From: CAWHPS01 sp963831235
GTDB lineage: Bacteria; Fibrobacterota; OXYB2-FULL-49-7; JAEUSG01
DNA length: 64,000 nt
Assembly (NCBI GenBank): GCA_963831235.1
Contig: CAWHPS010000063.1
Span: 20,392 to 84,391 of the forward strand
Reading direction: 5' to 3'
Positions 59,320 to 64,000 of this stretch are shown in pieces (within the stretch, counting starts at the first letter, position 1; each line of letters begins with the position of its first letter). A program made the position numbers and the translations under genes. The notes under the pieces are model-generated. The model searched no databases, had not been told where the DNA came from, and worked only from the letters and a program-made list of their open reading frames with translations.

Positions 59320-61283
59320 TGGGTAACCTGGCAATGAGCCATCATCAAGGTGACAAGGAGGTCGCCCCGAGTAAGATTTAGCCAAATCACTCGGTAGTGC
59401 TTGGGAGGATGAAAGATATCCGTTAGAACCAAGGCGAGTTCAGCGAGGTTGAAGGGAAATTAGCTCTGAATCAGACACATAGCCCCGAAAGAATTAAAAG
59501 GTGGAGGTCGGTCGATCCTTTCATAATTGGCGCAGACGAAATACGGTAGCGCGTCAAGGCAAGCGCTGTCGCAGCCTCCCGGGGTCGCAGACTGCATCGA
59601 GCTGAACGAACTGAAGATGGAGCAACCAGGCGAGTCACTGGAAACGAAGGTTCTTCGTGAAGCACTCCCGGATCGAGTGGGGTAGTAGCGAAGTATGGAA
59701 TGACAACGTAAAAGGAGCTGTTCCAGAGGACACCAGTGCAGTGATGAGGCGCGGTAGAGGCTGCAATGGCCGTAGCGATGAATTGGGGGAAACCCTGATG
59801 AGCGAAGCGCCTCACAGGAGGTCGTCCGTGAAAAGGGAGACATTATCATCATGCAAGGGATGAAGCATAATGGCAACTGAACTGACACGGGTAAGGGCGT
59901 ATGTTGAGAAGCATCCCGCAGAGGTGCTGACATCACTGTATCACCATGTGACGGATGTGGACAACTTGCGTTCATGTTTTGAAAGTCTCGACGGAACCAA
60001 AGCCGTCGGGATTGATGGTGTAACGAAGGAAGAGTATCGGAGAAATCTGGAAGAGAACTTGCTGGACCTCTCGGCACGGTTGAAGCGAATGGGATACCTG
60101 CCGCAAACCAAGCGGCGGGCATATATACCAAAGCCGGGGAACGAGAAAGGAAAACCGCTGGCGATAAGCGTATTTGAAGACAAGATAGTGGAAATGGCGG
60201 TGAAGAGAGTTCTCGAACAGATATACGAGCCGATGTTTTTAGAGTGCAGTTACGGTTACCGTGAGAACCGCAGTCCGCATCAGTGTATTGATGCGATAGG
60301 TAAGACGATTCAGCAGAAGCGAGATCAACCATGTAGTGGAAGCGGACATTCGGAGTTTCTTCAACCGGTTGAACTGGGAATGGTTAGGAAAATTTCTCAG
60401 GCATAGGATAGGAGACGAGCGTTTGCTGAGGCTGATAACGCGAATGTTGAACGCGGGAATCATGGAGGACGGATTGACCCATGCCAGTGAGGAAGGGGCG
60501 CCACAAGGGGCAATCGTTTCACCGATACTGTCGAATGTGTACCTGCATTACGCTTTGGATTTATGGTTCGAAAAGAGAGTGAAGCCGCATGCAAAGGGAG
60601 AGGCGCATCTGTTCAGATTTGCAGATGACTTTCTCAGCGCATTTCAGTTCAAAGAAGACGCGGAAGCTTTTGAGCGCAATCTCAAAGACCGCCTGGAAGG
60701 CTTCAACTTGGAGATAGCGCCGGAAAAGACAAGGCGAATGGAATATGGCCCCTATGCGGTACAAAACGCAAAGCGCAAAGGCGAGAAAAGACAGATGTTC
60801 ACCTTTCTTGGACTCACGCATTACTGTGGACGCACCCGTTTTGGGGACTTCAAAGTAAAGCGATGTACGAGTATCAAGAAATTCAAGGCGAAACTCCGCG
60901 AATATAAAGAGTGGATACGCAAGATACGAGCGAAGATGAACACGGGTGAATTGATGCGCAATGCGAAGGCTCGAATACAAGGGCATTTGAATTACTACGC
61001 CATCACGGATAATAGTTGGATGTGCAGTCTGTATCACTACTGGTTCACGCGAATCACGTTCAAGTGGTTGAATAGGCGAAGTCAACGTCGAAGTTACAAC
61101 TGGAAAGAGTTCAATCAGATGCTTAAAGACGTAAATTGGCCTAAATCGCAAATCATGGTTAACCTATGTCCGTTTCGAGCATGAATGCAAAACTTCGAAG
61201 ACCGAATGAAGAGCCGTATATGGGAAAGCCGTTCGTACGGTTCCGTGAGGGGCCGGGCAGTAATCTGCCCGGCCTACTCGAAC
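59320..61283 (+). mobile_element. group II intron 2, inside the DUF3368 gene
   Basis: It has an RT frame, domain V (GAGCCGTATATGGGAAAGCC then GTTCGTACGGTTC; 61211-61245) and a strong domain VI stem GGCCGGGCAG-TAAT-CTGCCCGGCC (61251-61274) with the end near CTACTCGAAC. The 5' end near GGGTAACC (59320-59323) does not fit the usual GTGYG, so the boundary is uncertain by a few bases. It is unrelated in flanks to intron 1. Confidence 0.75.
59870..61184 (+). pseudogene. ltrA: group II intron 2 reverse transcriptase, frameshifted
   Basis: The first frame holds DGTKAVGIDGVTKEEYRRNL, YIPKPGNEKGKPLAISVFED and YGYRENRSPHQCIDAIGKT. One extra base at 60323 (AAG CGA G ATC) shifts to the second frame, VEADIRSFFNRLNWEWLGKF, APQGAIVSPILSNVYLHYAL, RFADDFLSAF (FADD, catalytic aspartates present) and maturase domain WLNRRSQRRSYNW. 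Full length would be about 437 residues. Unless the extra base is a sequencing error, the intron is not mobile. Confidence 0.88.
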
Positions 61284-61656
61284 AATGTCGGGTTATTGTC
61301 GCTTTTTAAAGGTCTCTATGGACAGGTCGTTATCCCGAACGCCGTTTACAAGGAATTGACAGTCAAAGGTTCTGGGCATAAACATGACGGTTTAATCCGG
61401 TCTTTTGTTGACGCGAAGATATTGCGGGTAAAAACCCCGCATAACGCGGATTTTTTGGCAGGAATGGATACGAACGTTATGGCCGTTGACGTTTTGCAGC
61501 AGGCTATATTCATTCGCATTGCGGTTTTTAAGAATTTATATTTTTGAATAATGGACGAAAAATACATGACCGATGCAAGAATTGTTACAACTTCTCGGCT
61601 TCAAGCTTGGCTTAAGATATCCCAAAACAATAGTGTCCTATAGTAAAGGAGAGTTT

Positions 61657-61884
61657 ATGACAAGAAATGCGCTTGTTCGAGAAATAAAGCGTATGGATGC
61701 AGATGCGCAAATATTGCTTATTGAAGATGTGTGGGATAATCTTTCTGATAAAGGGAAAACCCTTCCTGTCCCTGTACACCATAAAAAAGAATTGTTGCAT
61801 CGTTGGTCTTCTTATCTAAACGGCAAAACAAAGGGTATTTCAATGGAGGAGTTTGATAGGCAATGCAAAGCATTAAAAAGGTAA
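61657..61884 (+). CDS. addiction-module antitoxin (TIGR02574-type), third copy
   Basis: The protein has 75 residues from ATG 61657 (AAAGGAG upstream): AQILLIEDVWDNLSDKGKTL, VHHKKELLHRWSSYLNGKTK and ISMEEFDRQCKAL. It resembles the antitoxins at 44162 and 44916. The upstream 61548-61656 stretch has no supportable gene beyond a short stray frame at 61566 (DARIVTTSRLQAWLKIS). Confidence 0.8.
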   Translation: MTRNALVREIKRMDADAQILLIEDVWDNLSDKGKTLPVPVHHKKELLHRWSSYLNGKTKGISMEEFDRQCKALKR

Positions 61885-62195
61885 TGCCGGTCATTATCCT
61901 TGAATCGTGCAAAGACGATGTGTTGCAGGTCAATAACTGGTATGAAAGCAAAAGTTACGGTTTGGGTGATGAGTTTCTAAGAGTATTTAGGGCCTCAGTT
62001 GTGATTCTGCCTGATTATCCTAATTTGCACCCGGAAGTTTTTGCTCCTTTTCGGAGAGTTTTATTACGGAGATTCCCATATTCTGTTTATTATGTTGTTT
62101 ATAATGATGCAATTCATGTTGTTGGGCTTTTTCATGAGGCTTCCAATCCGAGACGGTTGCGGAAAAGTTTAAGGAAGCGTAGAGGATCGATATAA
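61863..62195 (+). CDS. RelE/ParE-family toxin
   Basis: The protein has 103-110 residues: ILESCKDDVLQVNNWYESKS, GLGDEFLRVFRASVVILPDY, RRVLLRRFPYSVYYVVYNDA and IHVVGLFHEASNPRR. It is closely related in plan to the toxin at 44377. The start is ATG 61863 inside the antitoxin or ATG 61884 overlapping its stop. The operon layout allows either. The pair appears intact. Confidence 0.85.
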   Translation: MQSIKKVMPVIILESCKDDVLQVNNWYESKSYGLGDEFLRVFRASVVILPDYPNLHPEVFAPFRRVLLRRFPYSVYYVVYNDAIHVVGLFHEASNPRRLRKSLRKRRGSI

Positions 62196-62230
62196 TTCCT
62201 TTATGACAGTTAGCCGATAACAAATGGATG

Positions 62231-62281
62231 GGTTGATGGAATTCAATCCGGTTTTGGTACTGTTAATAAAGATATCGGGCT
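62231..62281 (+). pseudogene. fragment of an AlbA_2/HATPase_c_4 regulator
   Basis: Seventeen codons read WVDGIQSGFGTVNKDIG, matching WVEEIGSGFVTVNKYIG of the truncated gene at 47206. It is a third trace of this family in the island. The remaining 62282-62363 sequence shows no gene. Confidence 0.5.
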
Positions 62282-62363
62282 GTCCCCTGTCTACTTGAAC
62301 CATCGTAGGCACATTTACCCATTGATACAACAGAATATTGTTTTCTGTCACCACTGTTTCCTC

Positions 62364-62430
62364 GGACGCCCGCCTTTCCTCAGCCTTAACGCAGGACGCC
62401 AACATCTCCATGCTTTCCCTCAACCTCAAC
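62364..62430 (+). repeat. island repeat array R10
   Basis: A partial core GGACGCCCGCCTTTCCTCAG, then ACGCAGGACGCCAACATC, two CCTCAA units and CCTTTTTCTTT before the four-helix-bundle ATG. It is shorter than R5 and R7. Confidence 0.75.
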
Positions 62431-62440
62431 CTTTTTCTTT

Positions 62441-62803
62441 ATGCCTTTCAACACCTTCGAAGACATGCCGGTTTGGAAGAAAGCCATGGACTTTGCTGAA
62501 AAAGTTTATTTTGCTACGGAAACATTGCCGAGGAAGGAAGACTACGGATTGACATCTCAAATTAGAAGAGCGGCTTTATCCGTTTCCGCCAACCTGGCAG
62601 AGGGTTTCGGACGTAACCATTCCAAAGACAAGTTGAATTTCTACTATATCGCACGCGCCTCCCTTCTGGAGACAAAAAACCATCTGATATATGGAAATAG
62701 AGTCGCTTATTTTACGGATTCCACGTTAAAGGATTTGTTTTCTCTGTTAGATGAAATTTGGATAGAGCTTAACCGGCTGATTAAATCACTTAAAGTTGAA
62801 TAG
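62441..62803 (+). CDS. four-helix-bundle protein (S23/IVP-like), copy C
   Basis: The protein has 120 residues, differing from copies A and B by one visible substitution (STLKDLFSLL for STLKELFSLL). Like the others it lacks a Shine-Dalgarno and is bounded on both sides by the hexamer/core repeat. Its 3' array ends at the remnant that precedes pseI, so this module marks the right end of the island. Confidence 0.9.
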   Translation: MPFNTFEDMPVWKKAMDFAEKVYFATETLPRKEDYGLTSQIRRAALSVSANLAEGFGRNHSKDKLNFYYIARASLLETKNHLIYGNRVAYFTDSTLKDLFSLLDEIWIELNRLIKSLKVE

Positions 62804-62821
62804 TGAAGAGCAACAGCTAAT

Positions 62822-62900
62822 ATGTCTTTCCTTAACCTTAACCTCAACGCAGGACGCCCACATTCATGTCTTCCCTCAACCTTAACCTTAACCTCAACCT
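62822..62900 (+). repeat. island repeat array R11 (right boundary of the island)
   Basis: TATGTCTTTCCTTAACCTT, core ACGCAGGACGCCCACATTC, then CCTTAACCTTAACCTCAACC, ending where the pre-pseI remnant begins. It is the last array in the window. None is seen in the 1.1 kb that follow. Confidence 0.8.
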
Positions 62901-62994
62901 TTGAAACAAATAAGGCTTCCAAGGATAATTTAGATGATTTTATTTCTGATGTTGAATACATCAAAGGTCTGAAAGGTTTTCTAAATGAAGATTA
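62901..62994 (+). pseudogene. C-terminal remnant of the gene that preceded pseI
   Basis: FETNKASKDNLDDFISDVEY then IKGLKGFLNED ends at TAA 62992-62994 and overlaps the pseI ATG by 10 bases, as in a coupled operon. Its body is replaced by array R11. The short tail does not let me name the gene. Confidence 0.5.
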
Positions 62995-64000
62995 AACCTA
63001 TTAAAATTTCCAAACATTTGATCGGTTCTTGTTATCCCTGCTTTATTATAGCCGAGATGTCGGCAAATCATAATAAAAACTTTAAAAACGCTTTGCGGAT
63101 AATCGATGCGGCAAAAGAAGCCGGCGCGGATGCTGTTAAAGTCCAAACTTATACCCCTGATACAATGACGATCAACAGTCATAAAAAATGGTTTAGGATT
63201 ACCTCCGGTTTATGGAAAGGATACACTCTTTACGATCTTTACAAAGAAGCTTATATGCCCTGGGATTGGCAATTTGAATTAAAGAAACACGCAGATAAAA
63301 TCGGAATAGCCTTTTTTTCAACAGCTTTTGACAACACATCCGTGGATTTTCTTCAGAAACTGAAAGTCCCGGTACATAAAATAGCGTCTTTTGAATTAAC
63401 CCATATTCCATTACTGGAATATATAGCAAAAAAAGGAAAACCAATTATTCTGTCAACCGGGATGGCAAGGCTTGGTGAAGTTGACACAGCGATAGCAGTT
63501 CTGAGGAAAAACGGATGCAAACAGATTATCCTTATGAAATGTACAAGCGCCTATCCCGCTAAACCTGAAGAAATGAACATCAGGTCAATGGATACGCTTT
63601 CTGCCAGATATAAATTACCAGTAGGTCTTTCTGATCACTCAATTAATCCACAAGTTGCTCTAACCGCTGTGGCAAGAGGCGCTGTTGTTCTTGAGAAACA
63701 TTTTACGCTTAAACGGTCTATTGGTGGGGCTGATGCGGCCTTTTCCCTGGAACCACAGGAAATGAAGGCTTTAATAAAAGAGATAAGAACTGTTGAGGCT
63801 ATTCTGGGAAAAAATTATTGGGGTGGCACTAATGGGGAGAAGGAAAACATTATTTTCAGGCGGTCGATTTTTACTTCGAAACCCATTGCAAAAGGGGAGA
63901 GATTTACGGAAAATAATATTAAAATAGTCAGACCTGGGTATGGCGCGGAGCCAACATTCTATAAAAAAATTATTGGCAGTATTAATAAACGTAATTTGGC
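62985..64000 (+). CDS. pseI: pseudaminic acid synthase, C-terminus beyond the window
   Basis: At least 338 residues are visible: IAEMSANHNKNFKNALRIID, AGADAVKVQTYTPDTMT, FFSTAFDNTSVDFLQKL, KIASFELTHIPLLEYIA, ILSTGMA and GLSDHSINPQVALTAVARGA form the NeuB TIM barrel with Mn-binding His in the SDHS segment. From ~285 an antifreeze-like SAF domain begins (IFRRSIFTSKPIAKGE). Residues DHS and the MSANH variant of the N-terminal motif favour PseI over NeuB/LegI. It condenses 6-deoxy-AltdiNAc with PEP. It continues the pathway of pseB and pseC on the other side of the island. Confidence 0.92.
   Translation, partial: MKIKPIKISKHLIGSCYPCFIIAEMSANHNKNFKNALRIIDAAKEAGADAVKVQTYTPDTMTINSHKKWFRITSGLWKGYTLYDLYKEAYMPWDWQFELKKHADKIGIAFFSTAFDNTSVDFLQKLKVPVHKIASFELTHIPLLEYIAKKGKPIILSTGMARLGEVDTAIAVLRKNGCKQIILMKCTSAYPAKPEEMNIRSMDTLSARYKLPVGLSDHSINPQVALTAVARGAVVLEKHFTLKRSIGGADAAFSLEPQEMKALIKEIRTVEAILGKNYWGGTNGEKENIIFRRSIFTSKPIAKGERFTENNIKIVRPGYGAEPTFYKKIIGSINKRNL

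Larger units (their letters stand above)
59263..61547 (+). pseudogene. DUF3368 PIN toxin gene interrupted by group II intron 2
   Basis: Exon 1 (59263-~59319) encodes MHRQHKNIIVCNSSPIINL, the first PIN motif. Exon 2 (from ~61284) encodes VGLLSLFKGLYGQVVIPNAV, YKELTVKGSGHKHDGLIRSF and VDAKILRVKTPHNADF. If the intron were removed, the two would join in frame as INL-(N)-VGLLSLFKG. The C-terminus after residue ~90 no longer matches the family (MDTNVMAVDVLQQAIFIRI), so the toxin is probably dead even when spliced. Confidence 0.75.

Noticed and set aside
51511..62900. Diversity-generating retroelement (RT genes plus four-helix-bundle protein)
   Set aside because: Both RTs are group II intron maturases with domain V/VI structures, and I see no template/variable repeat pair with adenine-biased differences.
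43827..62900. Integron or CRISPR array
   Set aside because: There is no integrase, no attC-like paired boxes, no cas genes, and the repeats lack regular unique spacers. Units are of variable length and include gene fragments.

Overview
The window comes from a Gram-negative (diderm), flagellated, probably anaerobic bacterium of an uncultured lineage. The evidence is lipid A and Kdo genes (lpxH-like, kdsD), three short flagellins, a Wood-Ljungdahl-type methyl branch with a corrinoid protein, peptidoglycan recycling genes, and a giant protein with a LEERIAPA leader. That leader resembles the LEPR-type N-termini of long repeat proteins in Planctomycetes-like and other poorly cultured phyla. I cannot assign a phylum from sequence alone. 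There is no rRNA or tRNA gene that I can see.

Layout. (a) 1-9.0 kb: a candidate export locus. It holds a GAF-GAF-membrane-HlyD protein (minus strand, cut by the window edge), a PqqD-M50 peptidase-HlyD fusion, a small secreted HlyD-like adaptor, and a ~1400-residue Met/Pro-rich repeat protein carrying one frameshift. (b) 9.1-16.6 kb: a CxxC..CC protein, then a one-carbon operon: ROK regulator, corrinoid protein, methyl-THF:corrinoid methyltransferase, formate-THF ligase, homocysteine methyltransferase-like protein and a fused MetF-MetV reductase. (c) 17.3-20.9 kb: NamZ-like muramidase, a MurU-AmgK fusion and a nitroreductase. (d) 31.3-20.9 kb, minus strand: a tightly packed operon of sigma factor, kdsD, lpxH, proS, a secreted protein, a lipoprotein hydrolase with no canonical start codon, and two paralogous SpoIIE/RsbU phosphatases. 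(e) 31.4-36.5 kb: three flagellin genes with unusual structured leaders, then a heptosyltransferase-like gene. (f) 36.8-43.2 kb: surface-sugar genes (EPS-type MarR regulator, rfbF, rfbG, sugar C-methyltransferase, RfbC-like epimerase, pseB, pseC). (g) 43.2-62.9 kb: an island of toxin-antitoxin pairs, gene fragments, two group II introns and one ISAzo13-type IS. It is stitched together by eleven arrays of a C-rich hexamer repeat with a GCAGGACGCC core, and holds three near-identical copies of a four-helix-bundle gene. (h) 62.98 kb to the end: pseI, truncated by the window. The island therefore splits a pseudaminic acid cluster (pseB-pseC / pseI) that probably glycosylates the flagellins of region (e).

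Sequence quality or decay: five genes (giant repeat protein, second flagellin, rfbG, C-methyltransferase, second intron RT) each become intact if one base is removed. Two island genes (rhuM, DUF1016) carry an in-frame nonsense codon. The insertions may be assembly errors and should be checked against reads before any biological reading.

The most interesting items are the RRE-like/M50/HlyD export locus with its leader-bearing repeat protein, the repeat-bounded toxin-antitoxin island with its amplified four-helix-bundle module, the flagellin leaders that present the Shine-Dalgarno in a hairpin loop opposite a conserved anti-Shine-Dalgarno hairpin, and a 174-bp MITE with two clean 9-bp target duplications.
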